A program made the translations under genes and the position numbers. Below the pieces are notes generated by a model. That model made no database searches. It worked only from the letters and a program-made list of their open reading frames with translations, and was not told the DNA's origin. Positions 6,763 through 13,718 of a DNA stretch of 14,270 bases are shown here, piece after piece. The number at the start of each line of letters is the position of its first letter. Within the stretch, counting starts at the first letter, position 1. The DNA is from JBHHYN01 sp046757565 (GTDB taxonomy: Bacteria > Pseudomonadota > Gammaproteobacteria > Eutrophobiales > Eutrophobiaceae), in NCBI GenBank assembly GCA_046757565.1, contig JBHHYN010000073.1, positions 1 to 14,270 on the forward strand, read 5' to 3'.

Positions 6763-7736
6763 TTGAATACCCTCAGGCTGAGTTCCCCACTATTGAACGT
6801 TTTTCTCTCTCCAAGCACCTCCATCGAAAGCATTCCCTGTTCATCGATTCCGAGCACACGGCCCTTAATGGATGTATGCGGCAGGACCAGGACCGCATCC
6901 TTGCCTTTACCATAATCCAGTTCGCGCCATGTATCGATAAACGGGGAAAATCCATGGGTGGCAAATTTCTCAAGCATACTCAGGGTTTCACTAATTATGG
7001 CACCTGCAAGGTGATTCCGGGATGGAGGGTTGGTGTGCAGCCGGGCAAGGTCCGTGATGGGTTGATCAACCATGCTGATGACGTCTGCAGGCAAATTCAC
7101 ATTAACACCGATACCCAGCACCACATCACAGGGACCAGCCGTCTCCCCCCGCAATTCGATGAGTATACCCCCTAACTTTTTACCAGCACTGACGATATCG
7201 TTCGGCCACTTAAGAAACACCTCAGTAATACCGAGTTTCTTTAATGCGGAGGCAACGGCAACCCCGCTCGCCAGTGACAGGGCCGTCATCGACGCCGGCT
7301 GGGAGTCAAAATGCCATCCTGCCGACAGGCAGATCCCGGCGCCGGCAGGCGCGATCCAGGACCTGCCACGCCTGCCCCGGCCAGCAGACTGAAACTCCGC
7401 CAGGGTTACCCTTCCGTGGATACTCTTCTCAGGCAAATAATCCAGCAGCAACTGGTTTGTTGACCCGGTTTTGAAAACGATTTGCATCCAACCGGGCAAA
7501 TGGATGTCGTTACCCGACAGGTATGATCGAATGCGCGCTTCATCATACAGTTCAATAGCCTGCGCCAGCCGGTAGCCTCTCCCCCGTACGCTATAAACAT
7601 CTACACCATACCGGCTCAGCGTGTGGATGCGCTTCCAGATCGCCGTACGGCTTATCCCGAGCCGTTGTGCCAGCGCCTCACCGGAATGAAATTTACCGTC
7701 CGCGAGATAACGCAGGACCTCTTCGTTCGTTGCCAT
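6759..7736 (-). CDS. birA: Bifunctional biotin ligase and biotin operon repressor BirA
   Basis: BirA makes biotinyl-5'-AMP and transfers biotin to the acceptor lysine of biotin-dependent carboxylases. The N-terminal winged helix-turn-helix (about 5-56, LAQRLGISRTAIWKRIHTL) marks the repressor class, which shuts down biotin synthesis genes when biotin is plentiful. The catalytic core contains GRGRRGRSW (119-127), the adenylate-binding loop. It also has KWPND (176-180) and the KLGGILIE segment with the catalytic lysine region (187-194). A small C-terminal SH3-like domain follows (about 278-324). The length of 325 residues is typical. It is the first gene of a presumed operon with coaX and the envelope genes. 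No biotin synthesis gene lies in the window. The ATG at 7736 lacks a strong Shine-Dalgarno. Confidence 0.95.
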   Translation of the reverse strand: MATNEEVLRYLADGKFHSGEALAQRLGISRTAIWKRIHTLSRYGVDVYSVRGRGYRLAQAIELYDEARIRSYLSGNDIHLPGWMQIVFKTGSTNQLLLDYLPEKSIHGRVTLAEFQSAGRGRRGRSWIAPAGAGICLSAGWHFDSQPASMTALSLASGVAVASALKKLGITEVFLKWPNDIVSAGKKLGGILIELRGETAGPCDVVLGIGVNVNLPADVISMVDQPITDLARLHTNPPSRNHLAGAIISETLSMLEKFATHGFSPFIDTWRELDYGKGKDAVLVLPHTSIKGRVLGIDEQGMLSMEVLGERKTFNSGELSLRVFN

Positions 7737-7800
7737 GAAAAACAGGGTGAGCCCTCAAAAGTGATCAGGGCAGTATCATTACACATTTCATCTGTCCGGA

Positions 7801-7829
7801 ATTATAAATTTCCGTCTGCAATAAAAAAA
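7801..7829 (-). promoter_or_regulatory. Possible promoter of the birA operon
   Basis: A perfect TATAAT lies on the - strand at 7806-7801, about 65 bp upstream of the birA start. The position 17 bp further upstream is only the T-run of the terminator, so there is no good -35 box. The promoter is suggested only by the -10 match and its location after a terminator. Confidence 0.3.
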
Positions 7830-7850
7830 GCGGGCTTAAGCCCGCTTTTT
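7823..7850 (-). terminator. Rho-independent terminator
   Basis: The 6-bp GC-rich stem GCGGGC/GCCCGC with loop TTAA (7830-7845) is flanked by seven A on the left and five T on the right. It lies 36 bp beyond the stop of the gene at 7886-8932. It should terminate that transcript (seven U on the - strand) and, because of the T-run on the other side, could also work on + strand transcripts. Confidence 0.9.
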
Positions 7851-7885
7851 AATCGGTTTAAATAGCGCTTACACCGTATGGCAGG

Positions 7886-8932
7886 TCACCATTCGTTGTT
7901 TGCCTGGCGAATCACGGGTTGTTCCGGTCCTTCGATATCTACCTGGCAACTGGCCGTATTTTGAACTGCAGATACATAAGAATCGCCAAGGCGCTTGTAA
8001 TCCTGTCCTGACATGACCGGTGTCATGCCAATCGCATAGGATGCCTTTAATAAACCCATCCCATCCTGCTTGCCATTCCCCATCATCAACTTCATGGCAA
8101 CATTATGTTTATCTCCCAGGACCTGATCATAGGGGCCCCAAAGTTGCGGTGAAGCGAAGGGACCGCCACCCACCATCACATCCAGTACGACCGTCTCGCC
8201 GTTGTGGTAACCCAGAGCGCCAAAACCCTCGCCTTCATAATAACTGAATTTTTCACCGCCGCACTGCTGCGGGAATTGATAGTCATAGCGATTAATGACA
8301 CCGCCGATGTAGTCTTGCGGCATGGTGATGCCACGGGTACTGACGCGTTTCAACTTGCCCTGCTTCTTGGTCTGAGAGGCGACTTTCAGGATGGCCTCGA
8401 CATCGCCATAAGGATTGGTAACAAATCGCTTTCCATTCCTGACAGTATAGGCCCGATCAGATGTATCCGTTTTACCCACTACCTGTACCTCAGGCATCAT
8501 TTGTACCGCCGGATTACTGTTGATTGAGAACGTACCCGCCTGTGCGGCCCCCTGCAAAAAGATCCCACTGGCAAGAAACAACATGGGCATCGTCTTCGCC
8601 GCGCGCCGTTCGAATTTCACGGGATTAATGGATTGACGCGCATCCTCTTTCAGTTCGAAGTCATTTTCCCGGGCAAAGCTTTTCAGATAGGAATAGGCAT
8701 CGGGTTCACGCTTTCCCAGGCCCTTTTCATAAACCAGCACCCTCCTGCCATGGATGATGCAGGGATGTACGGTAGCTGCATAGTGAAAGTCCTGTTCAAC
8801 TTCAGGAGACTCCATCGTCTGCAGGATACGGTCTATCCATGAAGTTGATTTGGCCCGGTGACAATGATAAAAAACTTCGTTCTTCTGGACTCCCCCGTTA
8901 CCCACGGTGTTCTCGATTACACTCAAACTCAT
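7886..8932 (-). CDS. Unrecognised protein with internal membrane segment and periplasmic C-terminal domain
   Basis: I do not recognise this 348-residue protein. Residues 1-110 are hydrophilic and contain HPCIIHGRRVLVYEKGLGKREPDAYSYL (paraphrased range 56-83). A basic stretch KFERRAAK (106-113) then leads into a hydrophobic segment (114-133) that ends in GAAQA-GTFS and looks like a signal peptide or signal anchor. Residues 134-348 are rich in Gly, Tyr and Asn with two cysteines (C224 and C329), suggesting an exported domain. The long start at ATG 8932 is well supported: GGAGAG (8945-8940) lies exactly 7 nt upstream. The product is therefore either a type II membrane protein with a cytoplasmic N-terminal domain or a fusion onto a formerly secreted protein. 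It forms a single-gene unit between its own promoter region and a strong terminator. Confidence 0.75.
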   Translation of the reverse strand: MSLSVIENTVGNGGVQKNEVFYHCHRAKSTSWIDRILQTMESPEVEQDFHYAATVHPCIIHGRRVLVYEKGLGKREPDAYSYLKSFARENDFELKEDARQSINPVKFERRAAKTMPMLFLASGIFLQGAAQAGTFSINSNPAVQMMPEVQVVGKTDTSDRAYTVRNGKRFVTNPYGDVEAILKVASQTKKQGKLKRVSTRGITMPQDYIGGVINRYDYQFPQQCGGEKFSYYEGEGFGALGYHNGETVVLDVMVGGGPFASPQLWGPYDQVLGDKHNVAMKLMMGNGKQDGMGLLKASYAIGMTPVMSGQDYKRLGDSYVSAVQNTASCQVDIEGPEQPVIRQANNEW

Positions 8933-8968
8933 AGCTGTTCTCTCCGGTGATTAACAATTTATAATGCA

Positions 8969-8985
8969 TGGATGAATTTCATCCA
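8969..8985. promoter_or_regulatory. Perfect 17-bp palindrome, candidate operator
   Basis: TGGATGAA-T-TTCATCCA is a perfect inverted repeat with 8-bp arms. It lies 37 bp upstream of the start codon at 8932, directly next to a TATAAA/CATTAT-like -10 region (8958-8966 on the - strand). It thus occupies the spacer and -35 region, where a repressor or activator would bind. The rest of the gap from 8986 to 9167 shows only short weak inverted repeats and no gene. Confidence 0.45.
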
Positions 8986-9167
8986 GTACCGGCCTGGTAG
9001 AGGCTTTTGTCCCTGATCGAGGTTATCGTCCAATCATGGAGGTCCCTTTAGGGGAGGAGAGGATTCAGTCAGTAAACTGAGAAGCGGTTAACGCTAATGA
9101 GAGGTAAGTGGGGTGAAAAATTCAGAAATTTCCGGGAAATGCCCGATGTTATGTCGCTATCCTGACT

Positions 9168-11078
9168 CTATTTATCATCATCATCTTCCAAATTATCAAG
9201 ATCTATGAAATTATCCGGGGATACATCCTCATCCGGCAGTTCTCTACGGATTGTTGCCTCATCATCCGGGAAATCGTATTCACCGGGCATCAAGGTTTCA
9301 TCTTCCGAATTAATTTTCTCGCTACTCGATGCCGGGTTTTGCGGGCCGGGCACTTCCTCCTCAACCGGGGGGGGTTCACTGCCCGGGATCAGGGTTTCAT
9401 CTTCGGAACCAATCGGCTCATCAGGAATAGAGTTATTATGATTGCCGCGTATCACTGTCTCTTCTTCATCTTCATTGACTGTTCCACTTCCTCCCCCGCT
9501 GTCGACGCCGCCGGTAAGATCGAAATCCAGATCAAATCCTCCCCCATTGTCTTCAACAGCCTCTTTGGTAGTTGTCGCCGTTTCGGAAAAACCCGGTGTC
9601 TGGGCCTGGTTGCCTAACATCGTCTGAGAGACAACAGTCATGCCTGCATCGACCATCTCCGGCATAACAAATTCAAATTCAAATTTATGTAATCTGATCT
9701 TGTCGCCATGTTTCAGGCGCGTCTCGCTGCTGATCAAGGTATCATTGACAAACGTACCATTGATGCTTCCCTGATCCACTATCCAGAAGGCAAAATCCTT
9801 ATACTCAATCAGGCAATGGCGCCGGCCGATGGTGGTCTCGGGGATCACTATAAAATCAAGATTGTCGGAATCCTTGCCTGCAACCCGGCCGAGCATTGTG
9901 GGTTTGGATCCCAAGCGGTAGCTGGCTTGTGATGTGTAACCATGAATATCATTCAGGTACGCCTCCGACTCGTATTCATCGCCTGCCTGCCGGCCGGCCC
10001 GGCCACGCCGAAGCAGTACAATCAAAATTGCCAGCAGCGTTACAATGAGCACCACGACTGCAACGATAATAATGACAGAGCGGACCCGTTCCTCCTTGCC
10101 TATCGCTTTCGGCGGTTGTACCGGGACCTTGATAATGACCGGGGGCGGTGGCGGGGCTGCCTGCCGCTGAACCTGCGGCGGCTGGACCGGCCCCGGGGGA
10201 ATCTCGGGTTCAACCGGTTTACTGATGATACGGTTGATCTGCTTAAATACCTTGTGCAGGTCTTCCGCCTTGATGGCCCGGTAATATTCACCGCCCGTTG
10301 TCTGTGCGAGCGACTGTATCAGGGTAAAATCCGCTGCCTCGGTAAAGGCAATACCGAAAATCCTGATCCCGGCATCGGCGGCATCCGGGGCCAGACTCTC
10401 TGTTAACCACTTGCTCTTTTCCAGATCAACCTCGGCCTTGCCGGTATCCACAATGCCGTCCGTCATGAAGATGATCAGCTTTTGGGCCATCTCCCTGCCG
10501 TTATTCTTGAGTTCGTAAATGGCCCGTTCAATTGCGTCGGGACTGTCAGTAAATAAGCCCCTGTAATTTATCCTGTCCAGGCTCTTTAACACCTTGTCCC
10601 GTGACTCCGCCGATACCTGTGTAAGCGGCATGGCAAGAGTGACATCCTGATCAAAAATAACAATGGCTATCCGTGTGGAGGTATCCAGCCCGCTGATAAA
10701 TTCCGTAACCGCCTGACTGGTGAGAAAGTGGGGATCATTTTTTTTCATGCTGCCAGAGTTATCGAGCACGAGAATGACGTCCCCGGGTGCACCCTGACTC
10801 GCAATACCGGCGTTAAGCTCAGACATTGACTCCGCCCCGGAAACGGTGTCTGGAACCGGTTCATTCAGATCCGGTTCTGCAACAGGATTGGTTTCAGTCA
10901 GATCATCGATATCCTGGATGAGGACATCGGTCTTGTCACTGCTCGTATCGGTGGTGGCAGTATCCTCATCAAGCGCATAAGAGAAGGGAAGAAGCAGGCA
11001 CAGGAAGGCAAGTGCGGTCGCCAAAGAGAGTGTTCTAGATAGCATAATCCATCGAAACCATTTGTTTTGACCGGCCAT
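9168..11078 (-). CDS. VWA-FHA membrane protein with threonine-repeat acidic tail
   Basis: Numbering is from the longest reading (11183). After a hydrophobic N-terminal segment (about 50-70, ending SYALDED), a von Willebrand A domain spans about 134-320. It has the metal-site motif LVLDNSGSM (138-146), a threonine in YRGLFTDS and FMTDG (239-243). A proline-rich linker (325-360) leads to a transmembrane helix (about 368-392). A forkhead-associated domain follows (about 427-508), with GRRH (453-456) and SINGTFVN (473-480), the usual phosphothreonine-binding elements. The acidic tail (510-671) has repeated D/E-x-T-V/L/I motifs. I infer a metal-binding adhesion-type domain outside and phospho-dependent signalling inside. 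I chose ATG 11078 because the longest reading overlaps the upstream gene by 43 bp; ATG 11045, just before the hydrophobic segment, is equally possible. No kinase or phosphatase is in the window. Confidence 0.83.
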   Translation of the reverse strand: MAGQNKWFRWIMLSRTLSLATALAFLCLLLPFSYALDEDTATTDTSSDKTDVLIQDIDDLTETNPVAEPDLNEPVPDTVSGAESMSELNAGIASQGAPGDVILVLDNSGSMKKNDPHFLTSQAVTEFISGLDTSTRIAIVIFDQDVTLAMPLTQVSAESRDKVLKSLDRINYRGLFTDSPDAIERAIYELKNNGREMAQKLIIFMTDGIVDTGKAEVDLEKSKWLTESLAPDAADAGIRIFGIAFTEAADFTLIQSLAQTTGGEYYRAIKAEDLHKVFKQINRIISKPVEPEIPPGPVQPPQVQRQAAPPPPPVIIKVPVQPPKAIGKEERVRSVIIIVAVVVLIVTLLAILIVLLRRGRAGRQAGDEYESEAYLNDIHGYTSQASYRLGSKPTMLGRVAGKDSDNLDFIVIPETTIGRRHCLIEYKDFAFWIVDQGSINGTFVNDTLISSETRLKHGDKIRLHKFEFEFVMPEMVDAGMTVVSQTMLGNQAQTPGFSETATTTKEAVEDNGGGFDLDFDLTGGVDSGGGSGTVNEDEEETVIRGNHNNSIPDEPIGSEDETLIPGSEPPPVEEEVPGPQNPASSSEKINSEDETLMPGEYDFPDDEATIRRELPDEDVSPDNFIDLDNLEDDDDK

Positions 11079-11140
11079 TATAAAACGATCACGCCTGGAT
11101 CTACACCACCATATGTATACAGGGTCCCGGGATGATGAAT

Positions 11141-11971
11141 TTACTCGCCTGTTGCCACCGGCCGCTCCGGGTCGGCACACCATTCACTCCATGATCCGGC
11201 ATACAGACGTGGAGCCGGCAGTCCGGCATGGTAGGCCGCAAGCAGATTATGACAGGCCGTCACACCCGAGCCGCAGTAAAACACACTCTCCCGGGCAGGG
11301 GTGTCCGCATACATTTTGAGAAAATCCTGCCGTAATTGTTGCGGCGCAAGAAAACATCCGTCCGCGGCCAGATTCTCCTTCCAGTAACGGTTGATGGCAC
11401 CAGGGATATGACCGGCAACCGGGTCAATCGGTTCATGCTCTCCCCGGTACCTGGCCGGTTCACGCGAATCGACCAGCAGAGGTGCGGCCATCACATCACC
11501 AAGGGTAACCACCCATTCCGGTCTGGCATGACCCTTGAACCCGACCGGGGTGTTTTTCCTCTCTCCCTGTTCACACTCGAATCCGGCCTCCCGCCAAAGC
11601 TGCCAGCCGCCGTCCAAAACCGCAACTGCTTCATGGCCCACATACCGTAACAGCCACCACAAGCGGGCAGCAATGGAGCCCAATGAGGCATCGTATACAG
11701 CGACCTGGGTCTGTTTCGTAATGCCCATGTATGAAAAAAGTTGTTCCAGCCTTGCAGGAGTCGGCAGTGGATGACGGCCATGATCCGTCACGGCAGGGCC
11801 ACTCAGATCATCGTGTAAGTCCGCGTAGACCGCATTCGGGATATGCGCTTCCAGGTAGGCCCGGTAGCCTGCCGATTTATCCGCCAAATCATAACGGCAG
11901 TCCACGATGACCCAGGCGGGATCATTGATAGATTGATGCAGTTCATTGGCCTGAATGAGAGAAGTATACAT
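11141..11971 (-). CDS. 3-mercaptopyruvate/thiosulfate sulfurtransferase (tandem rhodanese)
   Basis: A 276-residue two-domain rhodanese. The inactive N-terminal domain (about 4-130) has VDCRYDL and the inter-domain GGW motif near LDGGWQLW. The catalytic domain (about 150-272) has VDSREPARYRGEHEPIDPVAGHIPGA (range 167-192) and the active-site loop CGSGVTAC with C233. The CGSGVTA loop is the form typical of mercaptopyruvate sulfurtransferases such as SseA, while thiosulfate enzymes usually have CRKGVTA. Transfer from mercaptopyruvate is therefore favoured. ATG 11971 fits the family N-terminus. The reading stays open upstream to TTG 12064, but that extension is made of repeat sequence. ATG 11971 has no Shine-Dalgarno, whereas a GAGGAG lies far upstream at 12062-12057. 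The VWA-FHA gene follows after 62 bp. Confidence 0.9.
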   Translation of the reverse strand: MYTSLIQANELHQSINDPAWVIVDCRYDLADKSAGYRAYLEAHIPNAVYADLHDDLSGPAVTDHGRHPLPTPARLEQLFSYMGITKQTQVAVYDASLGSIAARLWWLLRYVGHEAVAVLDGGWQLWREAGFECEQGERKNTPVGFKGHARPEWVVTLGDVMAAPLLVDSREPARYRGEHEPIDPVAGHIPGAINRYWKENLAADGCFLAPQQLRQDFLKMYADTPARESVFYCGSGVTACHNLLAAYHAGLPAPRLYAGSWSEWCADPERPVATGE

Positions 11972-12049
11972 AGAAGGATCGTATACGCTTGTGCAGGAAA
12001 CGTGAAGCAAATGGCGAACATCGTATACATTTAAATCGTATACATTTAA
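11964..12049 (-). repeat. Repeated GTATAC sites in the sulfurtransferase leader, including a 15-bp tandem duplication
   Basis: GTATAC occurs at 11964-11969, 11981-11986, 12023-12028 and 12038-12043. The last two lie in a perfect 15-bp tandem repeat (12020-12034 and 12035-12049). Read on the - strand, ATGTATAC appears twice upstream and again as the start codon region of the sulfurtransferase gene. The site could be an operator array, or the product of local duplication of the start region. A GAGGAG ribosome-site-like sequence (12062-12057) precedes the first ATG, which would encode only four residues before a stop. Confidence 0.5.
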
Positions 12050-12088
12050 TGAGTGTCTCCTCAAATATTCGCTACGCCGGAGCGATGA

Positions 12089-12257
12089 TCAGGCAGATGC
12101 TTGTCCCGGTTGTTGGAAAGCAGCTTTCCTGTCAAAATCCATAATATACCTCGTCACCGCCTCGGGGGACGTCCAACGACATGAAATGCCCGGCATTACT
12201 GACAATCTCCAGCCCGGCAGTGGGGATGTCCGTCAGGTTGGCGTTACGCTCTTTAAT
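12089..12257 (-). pseudogene. C-terminal remnant of an alpha/beta hydrolase
   Basis: Read on the - strand from about 12257, the sequence gives NLTDIP..GLEIVSNAGHFMSLDVP. After dropping one C from a five-C run near 12164-12168 it continues as PEAVTRYIMDF and ends at a TGA at 12091-12089. AGHF followed by DxPEAVTRxIxDF is the usual C-terminal end of alpha/beta hydrolases, with the catalytic histidine in the GHF. An in-frame TAG at 12258-12260 and the stop of the 4Fe-4S/SCP2 gene at 12322 close it off upstream, so the body of the gene is missing. It is a relic, with one frameshift that could alternatively be a sequencing error. Confidence 0.65.
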
Positions 12258-12321
12258 CTAAACAATCTTTTTAACCACTTTCCCAATGACTGCCGGCCAT
12301 TGAAGATGGCGGGACAGCCTC

Positions 12322-13659
12322 TTATGCAAGGAAACATTTGCCAAAATCGAGCAGTAATCCGGGATTGCCTTTAATCCGGATTTTGCGCCGGATTAGCGCC
12401 CAGACAATATTAATCTCCTTGCGCAGGAACTTGATCCAGACCTCGGCATCGGCCGTTATAAGAATGTCAGGGGTACCGGTATGGCCTTTGGATACTTCCA
12501 GTGTATTGTCCCGGATCACTACCGTGGTCTCCTGCGTATCGGCGCCAGTGAATCTGAAATGGTAAGTATTATCCAGGCCCCTGGAACGGTCCCTCTGGAA
12601 AAGCAGAGGCAACCCCTGCAGAAAAGTTTTGATTGAAGTCGGTCGCAGGACATTTTCCACCCGCCTGATCGTTTTATGCGGAAACCGTCTGGCAACGTAT
12701 GCCTCGGCATCGGAGTCCTGCACCACATAAACAGGCTCCTGCTTCCGCTGCAGGGGCCTTACAACTTCCTGTAAATATTCCGGGCGATCAGCGAGAAATG
12801 GACTGATAACGTCCTCTCCTGCCGGGCATACGGCCATACAATAGGCGGCCTTGTAATTAGCGCCGTAGGAGAGACTTTGCCACATCGAGACAGTTTCTGA
12901 ATCAGTCACTTTACGCCGGTAATCGCTACTGCTGTTGCTCCCGGCTATGGTTTCAACCCAGTTGCTGAAACCACCCATGAATTCCCTGTAATTATGGGTG
13001 TAACAGGCGGAAAAATTGAAGTCTCCATCGGGACTGAGGGCGCCGACCGGACAGGCGGATACGCACAATTTACAACTGAGGCAGGGATTGTAATCGACAG
13101 GCTGTGAATAATCTGTGACCCCGGCATCCATCAGTACTGTACCTAAAAGAATGAAATTTCCGAACCTGGGATGAATGACGTTGCGATGTATCCCCATACG
13201 CCCGAGACCAGCGGCGACGGCGACAGGTTTATGCGACACCACCCACATCTTTTCCGGAAAATTCTGCATCTCCATGGGAAACCCCATGGCCGGATTGATC
13301 GCGTGTATACCATTATTTTCCAGGCTTGCAACAATACGGTGGCCCGTCTCATTGGTCTTGTCATTAATATGGTGGAATTCGAGGTTCGCAACGGAACGGG
13401 CAGGACTGCGGATGGGACCTCGGTTCATTTTGACGACGAAACTTATCAGGCTCCTGGTTTGCGGCAATACAGCGAGGATATCCGCACGTTGCGCGTCAAT
13501 CTCAACCCTGTCAATCTCGACAAAACCGGCATCATCTGCTCCGGCACCAAGACAGATGTCCCGCAGCAAAGACGAATCGATTTTCTTGACCGCTTTGCGT
13601 ACGCCTGGTTGACGGGTTTTATCAGCGTTATTGAGCACCGCATGTGTCTGTAAATTCAT
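12322..13659 (-). CDS. QueG-like 4Fe-4S reductase fused to an SCP2 sterol-carrier domain
   Basis: The 445-residue protein combines two parts. Residues about 28-290 resemble epoxyqueuosine reductase/reductive-dehalogenase-type iron-sulfur proteins. They contain CLSCKLCVSACPVGA (C193, C196, C199, C203), C219 in ACYTHNYREF, and YCMAVCPAGED (C274, C278). Residues about 355-445 match an SCP2 lipid-carrier domain (FRFTG...TTVVIRDN, PDILITADAEVWIKFLRKE, GNPGLLLDFGKCF). No twin-arginine or other signal is seen, so it is probably cytoplasmic. The second cluster motif lacks the first cysteine of the usual CxxCxxxCP: an alanine stands near 271. I infer a redox enzyme acting on a hydrophobic substrate held by SCP2; the substrate is unknown. 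GAGGT (13673-13669) lies 9 nt before the ATG. It sits 59 bp downstream of marR with its own operator-like site. Confidence 0.82.
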   Translation of the reverse strand: MNLQTHAVLNNADKTRQPGVRKAVKKIDSSLLRDICLGAGADDAGFVEIDRVEIDAQRADILAVLPQTRSLISFVVKMNRGPIRSPARSVANLEFHHINDKTNETGHRIVASLENNGIHAINPAMGFPMEMQNFPEKMWVVSHKPVAVAAGLGRMGIHRNVIHPRFGNFILLGTVLMDAGVTDYSQPVDYNPCLSCKLCVSACPVGALSPDGDFNFSACYTHNYREFMGGFSNWVETIAGSNSSSDYRRKVTDSETVSMWQSLSYGANYKAAYCMAVCPAGEDVISPFLADRPEYLQEVVRPLQRKQEPVYVVQDSDAEAYVARRFPHKTIRRVENVLRPTSIKTFLQGLPLLFQRDRSRGLDNTYHFRFTGADTQETTVVIRDNTLEVSKGHTGTPDILITADAEVWIKFLRKEINIVWALIRRKIRIKGNPGLLLDFGKCFLA

Positions 13660-13687
13660 ATCTGTTTTACCTCGATATAAATGATAT

Positions 13688-13699
13688 ATGTATATACAC
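13688..13699. promoter_or_regulatory. Candidate MarR operator in front of the 4Fe-4S/SCP2 gene
   Basis: ATGTATATACAC matches 11 of 12 positions of the palindrome GTGTATATACAC found at the marR promoter. It lies 28 bp upstream of the start codon at 13659, in an AT-rich stretch where a promoter would be expected. Confidence 0.55.
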
Positions 13700-13718
13700 C
13701 TGTATGCTGAAAAAAAAT

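Noticed and set aside
9133..9145. Possible terminator after the VWA-FHA gene (CGGG/CCCG stem)
   Set aside because: The stem is only 4 bp and the following stretch is not a clean U-run, so I cannot support it.
11079..11183. Longer start of the VWA-FHA protein at 11183
   Set aside because: It would overlap the upstream sulfurtransferase gene by 43 bp and adds an unlikely Arg- and Trp-rich stretch before the hydrophobic segment.
11803..12030. Small - strand protein starting MYTMFAICF, apparently with a signal peptide
   Set aside because: It overlaps most of the sulfurtransferase N-terminal domain in another frame, and its start is one of the repeated ATGTATAC copies.
13171..13653. 160-codon + strand reading frame opposite the 4Fe-4S/SCP2 gene
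   Set aside because: It is fully antisense to a well-supported gene and has no recognisable motif or ribosome site.
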